From JBBIOU01 sp037443205 (lineage in GTDB: Bacteria > Bacteroidota > Bacteroidia > Flavobacteriales_D > UBA2798), in contig JBBIOU010000005.1 of the NCBI GenBank assembly GCA_037443205.1, positions 1 to 64,000 on the forward strand: a DNA stretch of 64,000 nt, given 5' to 3'. Both the position numbers and the translations under genes were made by a program. Numbering within the stretch: the first letter of the stretch is position 1; each line of letters begins with the position of its first letter. Below the pieces are notes generated by a model. That model was not told the origin of the DNA and did not search any database. It saw nothing but the letters and a program-made list of their open reading frames with translations. Positions 45,732 through 53,959 of this stretch are shown here, piece after piece.

Positions 45732-46925
45732 ATGAAATCAAAAGCACATTTTTTTGCAGTTGCTCTTGCCCTGTTAACAACAGTAAATGTATTTAGCCAG
45801 GCAAACAACCGAACCACCGCTATTAACTACTACAAAGATTTTGCTAAGGCATTTGGCAATAAAGACAAAGAGGGAGCAAAACGCAATATTTTGCTAGCTA
45901 AAGAATTTATAGATAAGGCCGCTGCACACGAAACCACTATTAACGACCCTAAAACCCTTTACTACAAAGGAGAAATATATTTGGGACTGGCCTCCTTATG
46001 CGTGATGGACCCTGATTTAAAAGGACAATTTGATGCAGAAAAACTTACCGAAGAAGCTTTCGCATCCTACAAAGCATCGCTGGCCAACAAAAACAAAAAA
46101 GATGATTTTACCGAAGAAATATCCAACAAAATAAGAATGACCCACTCTATGGCATTTAATCAATCCTTAGAATGGTATAAAGAAAAAAAATACAAAGAAG
46201 CAATGGAAGGTTTTGATGGTTGCATCAAACTTTTTGAAGTAATCGGTAAAGTAGATACTTTGTCGCTTTTTAATGCCGGGTTGTGCGCAGAATTAAACAA
46301 AGATTATGACAATGCCATAAAATACTACAAAGGCGCAGCAGAAAACGGTTACAGCGGTGCACAAAGTTATGTGCGTTATATTACCATGCTAACCGAAGCC
46401 AATAAAGACGCTGAACAAGCCATTGCTCAGGCAAAGTCAAAATATCCCAAAGACAAAGATTTAACCATTTCCGAGTTATCTTACTACCTAAAAAAAGGCG
46501 ATAATGAAAAAGCCGAAACCGCTTTGCAACAAGCAGTATCTAACGACCCTAAAAACCCGGTATTATATTTTAGTGCAGGGGTAGTATACGATAACCTTAA
46601 AAAATTCAGTAAAGCCGAAGAGGCTTACAAAAAAGCTATCGAATTAAAGCCAGACTACGCAGACGCACTATTTAACCTGGGCGCTATGTACTACAACGAA
46701 TTTGTTGATGTGCTAAAAGCATTAGACAATATTACCGATAATTCCCTGTATACAAAAGAAAAACAAAAAGCCGAAGACCGCCTGAAACTGGCATTGCCCC
46801 TGCTGGAAAAAGTACGAACCCTTAACCCTAACGACAAAGACAACTTACGCATGCTTAGAACCATCTATAGCCGGTTAAATATGCAGGATAAATGGAAAGA
46901 AGTAAATGATTTGTTAAAAAACTGA
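45732..46925 (+). CDS. Secreted tetratricopeptide-repeat protein
   Basis: 397 residues from ATG 45732; an in-frame ATG at 45702 would add ten polar residues before the signal peptide (residues 1-23 of the shorter form). The remainder is helical TPR repeats, the clearest being KNPVLYFSAGVVYDNLKKFSKAEEAYKK with AIELKPDYADALFNLGAMYY. No enzymatic domain or lipobox is seen, so it is a soluble periplasmic scaffold candidate. It follows gyrA by 38 nt on the same strand and ends before a strong terminator, so gyrA and this gene form one unit. Why a periplasmic TPR protein would be co-transcribed with gyrase is unclear. Confidence 0.85.
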   Translation: MKSKAHFFAVALALLTTVNVFSQANNRTTAINYYKDFAKAFGNKDKEGAKRNILLAKEFIDKAAAHETTINDPKTLYYKGEIYLGLASLCVMDPDLKGQFDAEKLTEEAFASYKASLANKNKKDDFTEEISNKIRMTHSMAFNQSLEWYKEKKYKEAMEGFDGCIKLFEVIGKVDTLSLFNAGLCAELNKDYDNAIKYYKGAAENGYSGAQSYVRYITMLTEANKDAEQAIAQAKSKYPKDKDLTISELSYYLKKGDNEKAETALQQAVSNDPKNPVLYFSAGVVYDNLKKFSKAEEAYKKAIELKPDYADALFNLGAMYYNEFVDVLKALDNITDNSLYTKEKQKAEDRLKLALPLLEKVRTLNPNDKDNLRMLRTIYSRLNMQDKWKEVNDLLKN

Positions 46926-46946
46926 TTTCAAATACTTATTATTTTT

Positions 46947-46970
46947 AAGAGGGCCTAGCGCCCTCTTTTT
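46947..46970 (+). terminator. Intrinsic terminator after gyrA and the TPR gene
   Basis: 8-bp stem AAGAGGGC / GCCCTCTT with a 5-nt loop, followed by a T tract. Five T residues also precede the stem, so it could work in both directions. Confidence 0.85.
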
Positions 46971-47050
46971 GTTGATGGGATTTTCAAAAGAAAATATAAA
47001 TCATATTCATGGATAACCGTAATAACAGATCGTATAGTAAAATCAGAATA

Positions 47051-47081
47051 TTGCATAAATAAGCATCTATTTATACCTTTA
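47051..47081 (+). promoter_or_regulatory. Possible promoter of the PorE-like gene
   Basis: TTG (47051-47053), 20-nt spacer, TACCTTTA (47074-47081, one mismatch to TAnnTTTG), 35 nt before the GTG start. Confidence 0.35.
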
Positions 47082-47116
47082 CAAACTTTTGGTACTAAAC
47101 TTGCAAAACCTTTGTA

Positions 47117-48655
47117 GTGTTTAAAAAATATTTTTTACATATTTACCTGTCGGGGCTTGTATTTTCGCTCAACGCGCAAATAGATCCGGGCGAAGCAGAA
47201 GCATTATTTAAAAAGGGAAATTATCTGGGAGCCATTAATGAATACAAAAAATTACTGAAAGTAGAACGCGATGATGCTGAATACAACTATAAACTTGCCT
47301 TGTGTTATTTAAAAACAAACTGCGACCGTACACAGGCAGTTCTTCCTTTAGAAAGAGCGCTAAAACAAAAAAAATACCCTTCTGATGCTCCCTATTATTT
47401 AGCGCTTGCTTACACGTATAATTATGAATTTGACAAATCTTTAGAAATACTGAACGAATACCGAAAAAAATGCTCAGGTAAAGAATTACAGCGCGTTGAT
47501 AAACTCACAGAAAATTGTAACACCGCAAAACAGATGATGTTAACCCCCATCAATGTAAAATTTGAAAATTTAGGGTCGGGTATTAATTCAGAATTTCCGG
47601 ACTACTACCCTTTTACTACTGCCAACGAAACTACTATTTATTTTACTTCCCGCAGAAAAGATGGTAAATCAAAAGTATTGGAATACGATGGCTATTATGC
47701 ATCTGAAATTTATACTACCTCATTTGATGGCGAAAAATTTTCTCCGGCAAAAAACATGACAAACTTTAACTCAACTTTTGACGATCAGGTAGTAGGTTTA
47801 TCGGCAGACGGAGAAAACGTATTTGTATTTACTACAGCCGGGACGGCAAAATACGGAGAACTGGTTAAATACAGCAAAAAACAAGGGACTTTCAAAAAAG
47901 AAACATTTATACAGCAGGTTAATCAGGAAAAATCTGTTGAAACATCAGGATATATGTCGCCCGATGGAGATATAATTTTTTTTGCCAGCAACCGATCAGG
48001 TGGATATGGCGGTTTTGATATTTGGATGATTAGAAAATTGCCAAACGGATTATGGGGTTTACCTTTTAATGCAGGGCCCGAAATAAACACACCGGCAGAT
48101 GAGGATTTTCCAACACTTTCGGTTGACGGAACAAAATTATATTTCAGTTCTAACGGACATCCCGGCATGGGCGGCTACGACCTTTTTGAAAGCGAATGGA
48201 ACTATGAAGCCGGCACATTTAGCACCCCTAAAAACATGGGTTATCCGTTAAACACGCCTTATGACGAATTAACCATTTCGTTTTCCGAAGACGGTAAACA
48301 TGCTTATCTCTCTGCATGGAAAAAAGAAGGATTGGGTGATTTAGATATTTACCGCGTTACTTTTGAAGAAATTGAATTTATACAAACTCTTTATATTATC
48401 ACCATCCCCAGCGGCATCGAAACCGACCCTTACATTAAACATGCTGTAATTACTGTAAATAACGAAAAAGGAGAAACTGTAGGTATTTATCGTGCCAATC
48501 AAAACAACGGCAGATATATTATGATTTTAGGACCGGGTAAATACACCATGGAAGTAGAAGCTGAGGGCTACAAACCACATTCGGAAAAAATTAAAGTAAA
48601 TGAATTTACTCACCGAATAGGTAAAATCGAAAAAGTTGTTTATTTAGAAAAATAA
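47117..48655 (+). CDS. PorE-like TPR/PD40 surface protein without an OmpA domain
   Basis: 512 residues from a GTG start; no in-frame ATG lies between the upstream stop and the signal peptide (1-21). It has N-terminal TPRs (about 22-130), then PD40/WD40-like repeats (GYMSPDGDIIFFASNRSGGYGG, LSVDGTKLYFSSNGHPGMGG, SFSEDGKHAYLSAWKKEGLG), and a carboxypeptidase-regulatory-like beta sandwich (about 430-512). This is the order of PorE, an outer-membrane/peptidoglycan component of the T9SS, but the C-terminal OmpA peptidoglycan-binding domain is missing: the protein ends right after the sandwich. It may be a PorE paralogue or a separate surface protein. Confidence 0.85.
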   Translation: MFKKYFLHIYLSGLVFSLNAQIDPGEAEALFKKGNYLGAINEYKKLLKVERDDAEYNYKLALCYLKTNCDRTQAVLPLERALKQKKYPSDAPYYLALAYTYNYEFDKSLEILNEYRKKCSGKELQRVDKLTENCNTAKQMMLTPINVKFENLGSGINSEFPDYYPFTTANETTIYFTSRRKDGKSKVLEYDGYYASEIYTTSFDGEKFSPAKNMTNFNSTFDDQVVGLSADGENVFVFTTAGTAKYGELVKYSKKQGTFKKETFIQQVNQEKSVETSGYMSPDGDIIFFASNRSGGYGGFDIWMIRKLPNGLWGLPFNAGPEINTPADEDFPTLSVDGTKLYFSSNGHPGMGGYDLFESEWNYEAGTFSTPKNMGYPLNTPYDELTISFSEDGKHAYLSAWKKEGLGDLDIYRVTFEEIEFIQTLYIITIPSGIETDPYIKHAVITVNNEKGETVGIYRANQNNGRYIMILGPGKYTMEVEAEGYKPHSEKIKVNEFTHRIGKIEKVVYLEK

Positions 48656-48659
48656 ATTT

Positions 48660-49076
48660 TCAGGAGTTGATTATTGTGGCAATGTCGGGTTTAAAATAAC
48701 GGTTGCTTTTCATAACTTTTCCGTCTTCTCTGTATATAGGCTTGCCATTTTCATCCAGTTTACTCATATTGCTTTGCTGTATTTCAATAAAAATTTGTTC
48801 TATTTTATGTTGTAAACCGTGTTTCAGAATTGTACCACACAGAATATATAACTGATCTCCCAGGGCATCGGCAATCTCTACAATATCTCCTCTTCGGCAG
48901 GCTTCCAAATATTCATCGTTTTCTTCCTGCATGAGCCTGTGGCGCAGTTCAAACTCGGGTTGCGGAATATTTGCCGTTGGAGTATAGTTATTTTCAATTA
49001 AGAAAGCATCATGAAATTGGCGAACGCAATCAATGGTTTGTTGAATAGAAAGAGATATTTTTTTATTTGATTCCAT
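48660..49076 (-). CDS. MazG-like nucleotide pyrophosphohydrolase
   Basis: 138 residues, all alpha. The MazG/PRA-PH metal site is seen as LMQEENDEYLEACRRGDIVEIADALGDQLYIL, that is ExxE followed by ExxD. The C-terminal part, with NMSKLDENGKPIYREDGKVMKSNRYFKPDI, matches a subfamily annotated as phosphoribosyl-ATP pyrophosphohydrolase-like or all-alpha NTP-PPase. Such enzymes split NTPs or damaged nucleotides to NMP and pyrophosphate. The substrate is not predictable. It is convergent with the PorE-like gene, with 4 nt between them, and lies downstream of the ddpX operon. Confidence 0.88.
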   Translation of the reverse strand: MESNKKISLSIQQTIDCVRQFHDAFLIENNYTPTANIPQPEFELRHRLMQEENDEYLEACRRGDIVEIADALGDQLYILCGTILKHGLQHKIEQIFIEIQQSNMSKLDENGKPIYREDGKVMKSNRYFKPDIATIINS

Positions 49077-49128
49077 ATTGCTAAATTAAGTTTTAGTATT
49101 ATCCGGTGGTATAAAATATTTTCAACAA

Positions 49129-49887
49129 TTATTCTATCAAGGTATAAATTTCTTTTGCTTTTGCCCGCGTACAGGAGTTAAAATGCCACCACTCGGTTTG
49201 TATTCCAAAAAAACCTGCCTTGTTCATTACTTTTCTCAACAACATTCTGTTATTTATTTGCTGCCTCGATAGTTTTCCTTCAGCAAGCATTTTTTGTTCC
49301 AATACGGGGTATGCTAATTCACCGGCATAATCGTAGGGAGTTCCCATATCTAATTCATTACCCAAAGTATCGGCAAGGGTAATATCAACTGCTGCACCAT
49401 AATTATGCAGTGAATGATTTTTAGGATTAGAAACAAATTTTCCTTTTTCAGAAACCGGCATATCAAGCATATCCCACATTTTTTGCTGTATGCTTAGTGG
49501 TCGTGCCCCATCAAGCAATAATAAAGATAATTCCGGATGTTCTTGTTTTAAATAATACTGTGCTTGGGCAAGTTTTTGTGCAACATCGGGTTGCAAATAT
49601 GCATGGCATAAATCGCCATACACATCCTGTTTCATAAAATTTGTTGTATCCGAATATTTTAAATATACCAAAATCGTACTGTCAATGGTGTGTATATTAA
49701 TTAATCCTGCTTGTATCAATTTTTTTTCCAGTTCGCAAGTATCCGTTTTTGTAGTTATATTGTTCAGGGTATCCGATTGATTGAAGGGAACTGGTATAGG
49801 TTTATTGGGTGAAATATTATTTTTTATTGAATCGTTTGCACAGCTAAAAAAAAATATAATTGTTATGAAAAAGTATGTTACCTTCAT
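49129..49887 (-). CDS. D-alanyl-D-alanine dipeptidase-like lipoprotein (M15, VanX/DdpX)
   Basis: 252 residues with a lipoprotein signal ending at Cys16 (FFFSCAND). The M15D catalytic site is traced as DGARPLSIQQKMWD (Arg), HSLHNYGAAVDITLADTLG (His and Asp zinc ligands) and QTEWWHFNSC (catalytic Glu, His ligand). VanX/DdpX enzymes split D-Ala-D-Ala. In a vancomycin-insensitive Gram-negative the role is recycling of cell-wall dipeptide, not resistance. It follows cinA by 17 nt in the fsa-ppx-cinA-ddpX unit. Confidence 0.92.
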   Translation of the reverse strand: MKVTYFFITIIFFFSCANDSIKNNISPNKPIPVPFNQSDTLNNITTKTDTCELEKKLIQAGLINIHTIDSTILVYLKYSDTTNFMKQDVYGDLCHAYLQPDVAQKLAQAQYYLKQEHPELSLLLLDGARPLSIQQKMWDMLDMPVSEKGKFVSNPKNHSLHNYGAAVDITLADTLGNELDMGTPYDYAGELAYPVLEQKMLAEGKLSRQQINNRMLLRKVMNKAGFFGIQTEWWHFNSCTRAKAKEIYTLIE

Positions 49888-49904
49888 GTGATATAATAAA
49901 ATAC

Positions 49905-51155
49905 TTACAAACTACCCTGTAAGATAATTTTACGAAGTAAGTTAAGAGCTGTTAATGCGGTGCGCTGTATATTTCTTTCTCTGTTTTGTTCAAATAAAAA
50001 TTTTTTTGAAAATACGCCCATGTTGGTTGCAATGGCTATCCACACGGTTCCAACAGGTTTATCGGGCGTACCGCCCTCGGGGCCTGCAATACCTGATACT
50101 GCAATGGAATAATCGGTTTGGATTATTTTTTTTACTCCCGTTGCCATTTGTTCAACCACTTGCTTGCTCACTGCTCCGTGCTCTTTAATATCATTTATGT
50201 TTACGGCAAGCTGGTTAATTTTTACACTGTTATCATAGCTGATTACTGAACCTAAATAGTAATTCGAGCTGCCTGCCACGCTGGTAATTAAATGAGCAAT
50301 GTAACCGCCTGTGCAGCTTTCGGCCGTAGAAAGAGTTTGCTTTCTATCAAGCAAAAGCTTACCCACAATTTCTTCCAATTTATCTTTTTCATATCCATAA
50401 ATGTATTGTGGTATAAGTTTGATTAATTCATTCTCAAAATGTTTTAGTTTATCTTGCAATTGTTGTTCGTTATTGCCTTTTGCACTTATTCTTAAACGAA
50501 CTATGCCTGGCGATGGTAAATAAGCTAAAGTAAGATTATTGTTCCTTAAGTTATTTTCCCATTCTTTTATGATTTCTGCCAAAAACGATTCGCCTATGCC
50601 TTGTGTTAATATTGTGCGGTGTAAAATGGTTTCGTTTACAAATTTATTTTTTAATACCGGTAAAACGTGTTCGTGCATTATATACTTCATTTCGTAAGGA
50701 ACTCCGGGCATTGAAACATAGATGCAATTATTTTTCTCGAACCACATTCCGGGGGCTGTACCGTGTATATTTTTTAATACTTTAGAAATTTCGGGAACAT
50801 CGGCTTGCTGTCGGTTAGTTTCAAGTATTTGCCGGCCTCTTTGGGTAAAATAATTTTCTATGTGCTTAAGTGTTTCTTCATGGCGAACTAATTTACAATT
50901 AAAAAATTCGCACAAAGTGTGTTTGGTAATATCATCTTTTGTAGGACCTAAGCCACCGGTAATTAAAATTATTTTTGCCCTGTTCGATGCTTCGTGCAGA
51001 GCATCTAATATGGCTTGTTTATTATCGGGTACTACCGTTGTTCGTATTACATCAATGCCAATTAAATTCAGTTGCTCGCCCATCCATGCAGCATTAGTGT
51101 TTATGGTTTGCCCTATCAACAATTCATCGCCAATTGAAATAATTTCTGCCTGCAT
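49905..51155 (-). CDS. cinA: CinA-family protein (NMN deamidase / ADP-ribose pyrophosphatase)
   Basis: 416 residues, the full two-domain form. The N-terminal MoaB/MogA-like domain (about 1-170) has ISIGDELLIGQTINTNAAW and ITGGLGPTKDDIT. The C-terminal PncC domain (about 255-416) has STAESCTGGYIAHLITSVAGSS, YLGSVISYDN and SGIAGPEGGTPDKPVGTVW. The known activities are NMN deamidation to NaMN and hydrolysis of ADP-ribose, a pyridine nucleotide salvage and housecleaning role. The name comes from an operon with recA in pneumococcus. It lies 18 nt after ppx. Confidence 0.96.
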   Translation of the reverse strand: MQAEIISIGDELLIGQTINTNAAWMGEQLNLIGIDVIRTTVVPDNKQAILDALHEASNRAKIILITGGLGPTKDDITKHTLCEFFNCKLVRHEETLKHIENYFTQRGRQILETNRQQADVPEISKVLKNIHGTAPGMWFEKNNCIYVSMPGVPYEMKYIMHEHVLPVLKNKFVNETILHRTILTQGIGESFLAEIIKEWENNLRNNNLTLAYLPSPGIVRLRISAKGNNEQQLQDKLKHFENELIKLIPQYIYGYEKDKLEEIVGKLLLDRKQTLSTAESCTGGYIAHLITSVAGSSNYYLGSVISYDNSVKINQLAVNINDIKEHGAVSKQVVEQMATGVKKIIQTDYSIAVSGIAGPEGGTPDKPVGTVWIAIATNMGVFSKKFLFEQNRERNIQRTALTALNLLRKIILQGSL

Positions 51156-51173
51156 GTTTACGCCCGTATTATA

Positions 51174-52058
51174 TTAGCTTTTTTTTGTTTGGTTTTTCAC
51201 ATACAAGTTGTATATTATACCATCGCTCAAACCTACTTTGGGCACAATCATATCAGTTATTCCTGAGTAGCGCATAATAGCCAGATAGATATCAGCAGCC
51301 GGAACTATAACATCTGCTCTGTCGGCTCTTAGGCCTAATTTGTTTATTCTGTCTTCGAGTGTATATGAAGAAATATGGGCTTGCAAGCGCTTTATATCAT
51401 CATAAGTGATGATGTTTCCTTGCGTACGGTTCATTTTTAATAAGCGATTTATATTGCCGCCTGTTCCGATAGCAATTAATGACTTATGGTTGGGATTTAA
51501 TGTTTTTACCCATTCTTTTAGTTCTATCCATCGTTCGTCTTTTACTTTGTTTTTAAGTATTCTGAGTGTACCAATTTTAAATGAACGGGAATGTTTTTTT
51601 TGGCCTTGTTCAAGTAGTGTAACTTCTGTGCTTCCTCCGCCAACATCTATATATAAGTATGATTTAGTTTTGTCTATTTTTTGGGTGAAATAGTTACCAA
51701 AAATTAATTCGGCTTCTTCGTTGCCGTCAATTACTTCTATTTTTATACCGGTTTCTTCTTTAACTATTTGCAATACTTCTTTTTTATTGTCAGCTTCGCG
51801 CATGGCAGAGGTGGCGCAGGCTCTGTATTCTTCTACCTCATATACATCCATCAGCAATTTATAGGCCCGGAGGGTCTTTAACAACATTTTAATTCTTTTT
51901 CCTGATATTTTTTTTTCGGTAAATACATCTTCACCTAAACGCAAAGGTACGCGGGTAAGTAAAATTTTTTTTACCGAAGGACCGTTGCCGTTTCCTTTTA
52001 CCGAACCTATAAGCAATCGTCCGGCATTAGATCCTATGTCTATTGCTCCGTAAATCAC
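51174..52058 (-). CDS. Ppx/GppA-family phosphatase
   Basis: 294 residues, a single actin-like ATPase-fold unit of the short Bacteroidota type. Segments are AIDIGSNAGRLLIGS (phosphate 1), RACATSAMREADNK, SYLYIDVGGGSTEVTLL (phosphate 2), LIAIGTGGNINRLL and VPAADIYLAIM. The family hydrolyses polyphosphate or pppGpp. The C-terminal HD-like domain of E. coli Ppx is absent, so the activity is less certain than the fold. It starts 5 nt after fsa ends. Confidence 0.9.
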   Translation of the reverse strand: MIYGAIDIGSNAGRLLIGSVKGNGNGPSVKKILLTRVPLRLGEDVFTEKKISGKRIKMLLKTLRAYKLLMDVYEVEEYRACATSAMREADNKKEVLQIVKEETGIKIEVIDGNEEAELIFGNYFTQKIDKTKSYLYIDVGGGSTEVTLLEQGQKKHSRSFKIGTLRILKNKVKDERWIELKEWVKTLNPNHKSLIAIGTGGNINRLLKMNRTQGNIITYDDIKRLQAHISSYTLEDRINKLGLRADRADVIVPAADIYLAIMRYSGITDMIVPKVGLSDGIIYNLYVKNQTKKS

Positions 52059-52063
52059 ATTAA

Positions 52064-52720
52064 TTACTTATTTGATTTTGCGTAATCAGCAAGGAATTGT
52101 GCCAATCCGTTATCAGTTAAGGGATGTTTTAACAGAGCCATGATGGCACTTAGCGGGCAGGTGGCTACATCGGCTCCGAGTTTAGCACATTCTATTATAT
52201 GCATGGGATGACGCACGGAAGCAGCTAAGATTTCGGTTGAAAATCCATAATTATCATATATCATTCTTATGTCTTCGATAAGCGACAAACCATTGGTAGA
52301 TACATCGTCTAATCTGCCTATAAACGGGGATACATAAGTGGCTCCGGCTTTAGCAGCAAGCAGTGCTTGCCCGGCACTGAATACCAAAGTGCAATTGGTG
52401 CGTATGCCTTTACCGGTAAAATATTTTATGGCTTTAACTCCGTCTTTTATCATGGGCACTTTAACTACAATGTTTTTGTGTAGTTTGGCGAGTGCTTCTC
52501 CTTCTTTAATTATTCCTTCGTAATCGGTGGCAATAACTTCTGCGCTAACATCACCATTTACAATATTGCATATATCTACATAGTGTTTAAGAATATTGTC
52601 TGTACCGCTAATTCCTTCTTTGGCCATTAAGGAGGGGTTGGTGGTAACTCCGTCTAATACGCCTAAATCGTTAGCTTCTTTAATTTGATTTAGGTTGGCT
52701 GTGTCTATAAAAAATTTCAT
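52064..52720 (-). CDS. fsa: Transaldolase / fructose-6-phosphate aldolase (TalC/MipB type)
   Basis: 218 residues, the short decameric class. It has [14 protein letters not shown] at the start, [13 protein letters not shown], the Schiff-base lysine in [12 protein letters not shown], and [13 protein letters not shown]. Short Bacteroidota enzymes are usually true transaldolases, moving dihydroxyacetone between sugar phosphates in the pentose phosphate pathway. FSA activity depends on a residue I have not aligned. It heads the fsa-ppx-cinA-ddpX unit from a full promoter. Confidence 0.95.
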   Translation of the reverse strand: MKFFIDTANLNQIKEANDLGVLDGVTTNPSLMAKEGISGTDNILKHYVDICNIVNGDVSAEVIATDYEGIIKEGEALAKLHKNIVVKVPMIKDGVKAIKYFTGKGIRTNCTLVFSAGQALLAAKAGATYVSPFIGRLDDVSTNGLSLIEDIRMIYDNYGFSTEILAASVRHPMHIIECAKLGADVATCPLSAIMALLKHPLTDNGLAQFLADYAKSNK

Positions 52721-52734
52721 GGGCTATTTTTTTT

Positions 52735-52765
52735 CAAAAGTAGTTTAGCGAAGCTATCCTTTCAA
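52735..52765 (-). promoter_or_regulatory. Promoter of the fsa-ppx-cinA-ddpX unit
   Basis: Minus strand: TTG (52765-52763), 20-nt spacer, exact TACTTTTG (52742-52735), then 14 nt to the ATG. One of the best matches to the Bacteroidota consensus in the window. Confidence 0.65.
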
Positions 52766-52807
52766 AAAAAGAAATTCACAGAAAAATAAAAATTGTTGAA
52801 ATAAAAA

Positions 52808-52908
52808 GTGGGCAAGCTACTTACATCGCACCGCTACAACCGTTTGTCCTTGCTCCGTTCCCGGCCTGGGGAATTGAAACAGGAGCTGGTCGTGTAAGAC
52901 TTGCCCGC
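52808..52908 (-). ncRNA. ffs: Signal recognition particle RNA, small bacterial (4.5S) type
   Basis: About 100 nt on the minus strand. The ends pair (GGGCAAG with CTTGCCC) and a second helix follows (CTTACA with TGTAAG). The apex is diagnostic: CAGG-CCG-GGAA-CGG-AGCA (about 52851-52869), which is the SRP domain IV symmetric loop (CAGG/AGCA) capped by a GGAA tetraloop on a 3-bp CCG/CGG stem. The AGCAAGG and GATGTAAG segments also align with E. coli 4.5S RNA. It binds Ffh and directs membrane-protein ribosomes to FtsY. An exact TACCTTTG box ends 3 nt before the RNA. It lies between fsa and the XRE/S24 gene. Confidence 0.93.
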
Positions 52909-52910
52909 TG

Positions 52911-52918
52911 CAAAGGTA
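52911..52918 (-). promoter_or_regulatory. -7 promoter box of the SRP RNA gene
   Basis: Exact TACCTTTG on the minus strand. The RNA 5' helix begins 3-5 nt after its last G, which fixes the distance from box to transcription start for this genome. Confidence 0.6.
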
Positions 52919-52935
52919 TTAATTTTTATAAATGT

Positions 52936-53736
52936 TTATGATTTATTGCGCAAGGTATTTTTAATTTGTTTTACTTCTTGCTGTATATGGTAAATGGCTT
53001 CTTCGAGGTTGGTTTTTTCGGGTTCAGAAAAATCATTGCTGATGTAGTTTACAAATTTCCATACTTCGAGTACATTGCGTATATCTATTTCATAAGGTTC
53101 ATATAGTTTGTTGGTAGAGATGAGTTGCAGTGTTTTGTTTTCTTTGATACGGTTATTAATGATTTTAAAAACTATTCCTTCGTCTTTGCTAACTACGATG
53201 TAGGGGTATCCGCTTTTTATGCTTTGCCAGTTTTGTACATATTCACCGGTAACATAACTGCCGTGTTTAACCGGTGGCATAGAATCGCCCGAAATGCAAA
53301 ATGTACGATACTTTTTTTCTTTCGACAAAAAAGGCAGGTTAAACGTGGGCAAAACCTTTATAAAATCGGGGTCTGAATAGCCTGTGGCATAGCCTGCCCT
53401 GGCTTTTTCAGGCACAAGTTCTATATTTTCATTTTGCAATTTATCAACGGTACAGGCTAGTATTCTCAGTTTATTTCCTGATAAATCAATGTCGTATCCT
53501 TTTTCTAATTCTTGCAATACCATTTCGGGTAATTTAGTTAAATCAGTACGTATAAATTTATCCAGGCTTAATTTAAAATGATCGGCTATGGCTATAAGAG
53601 TTCCCAGCGATGGCTCTGCTGTATTGTTTTCGTAAGCGCTTAAACTGGAGCGGGTTATGTTAAGTTGTGTGGCCAATTCTTCTTGCGAGAGTTTTTTTCT
53701 AAGCCTTAATAAGCGTAAATTATTTGCAAAATACAT
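52936..53736 (-). CDS. XRE-family regulator with S24 (LexA-like) C-terminal domain
   Basis: 266 residues. An N-terminal helix-turn-helix (about 5-60) with LRKKLSQEELATQLNITRSS precedes a linker and an S24 peptidase-type domain. The S24 domain has a Ser in CISGDSMPPVKHGSYV and a Lys in EGIVFKIINNRI, the Ser-Lys dyad of LexA/UmuD/CI repressors. The canonical Ala-Gly cleavage site is not obvious; AGYATGYSD near residue 117 is one candidate. It could be a host stress regulator or a domesticated phage repressor. No phage genes adjoin it. Its promoter holds a TGACAA/TTGTCA operator. Confidence 0.88.
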   Translation of the reverse strand: MYFANNLRLLRLRKKLSQEELATQLNITRSSLSAYENNTAEPSLGTLIAIADHFKLSLDKFIRTDLTKLPEMVLQELEKGYDIDLSGNKLRILACTVDKLQNENIELVPEKARAGYATGYSDPDFIKVLPTFNLPFLSKEKKYRTFCISGDSMPPVKHGSYVTGEYVQNWQSIKSGYPYIVVSKDEGIVFKIINNRIKENKTLQLISTNKLYEPYEIDIRNVLEVWKFVNYISNDFSEPEKTNLEEAIYHIQQEVKQIKNTLRNKS

Positions 53737-53740
53737 GTAT

Positions 53741-53785
53741 TGACAATTTTTTAATCTGTTAATGACAATTTTTTTGTCAAATATA
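53741..53785 (-). promoter_or_regulatory. Promoter and candidate autoregulatory operator of the XRE/S24 gene
   Basis: Minus-strand -7 box TATATTTG (53785-53778) overlaps one arm of the inverted repeat TGACAA-TTTTT-TTGTCA (53763-53779). A further TGACAATTTTTT half-site lies at 53741-53752, a direct repeat 22 bp from the first. Binding by the gene's own product would block its promoter. Confidence 0.5.
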
Positions 53786-53959
53786 TGTAAATTATTTGAT
53801 TAGATAATATACTCAGTTAACAGCTTATCTGGTACTCTAAAAAGCCTGATGTCTCTTAAGGTATAAATGTTTAATCTTGCAATACGGGAATATTAAGCGT
53901 AAATGCGATTATTATGAATATTTTTTTAAAATGAGCGTACTTTTTAATTCACTATTTGT

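Noticed and set aside
49129..49887. VanX-like dipeptidase as a vancomycin resistance gene
   Set aside because: No vanH, vanA or vanRS genes are present and the organism is Gram-negative. Recycling of D-Ala-D-Ala is more likely.
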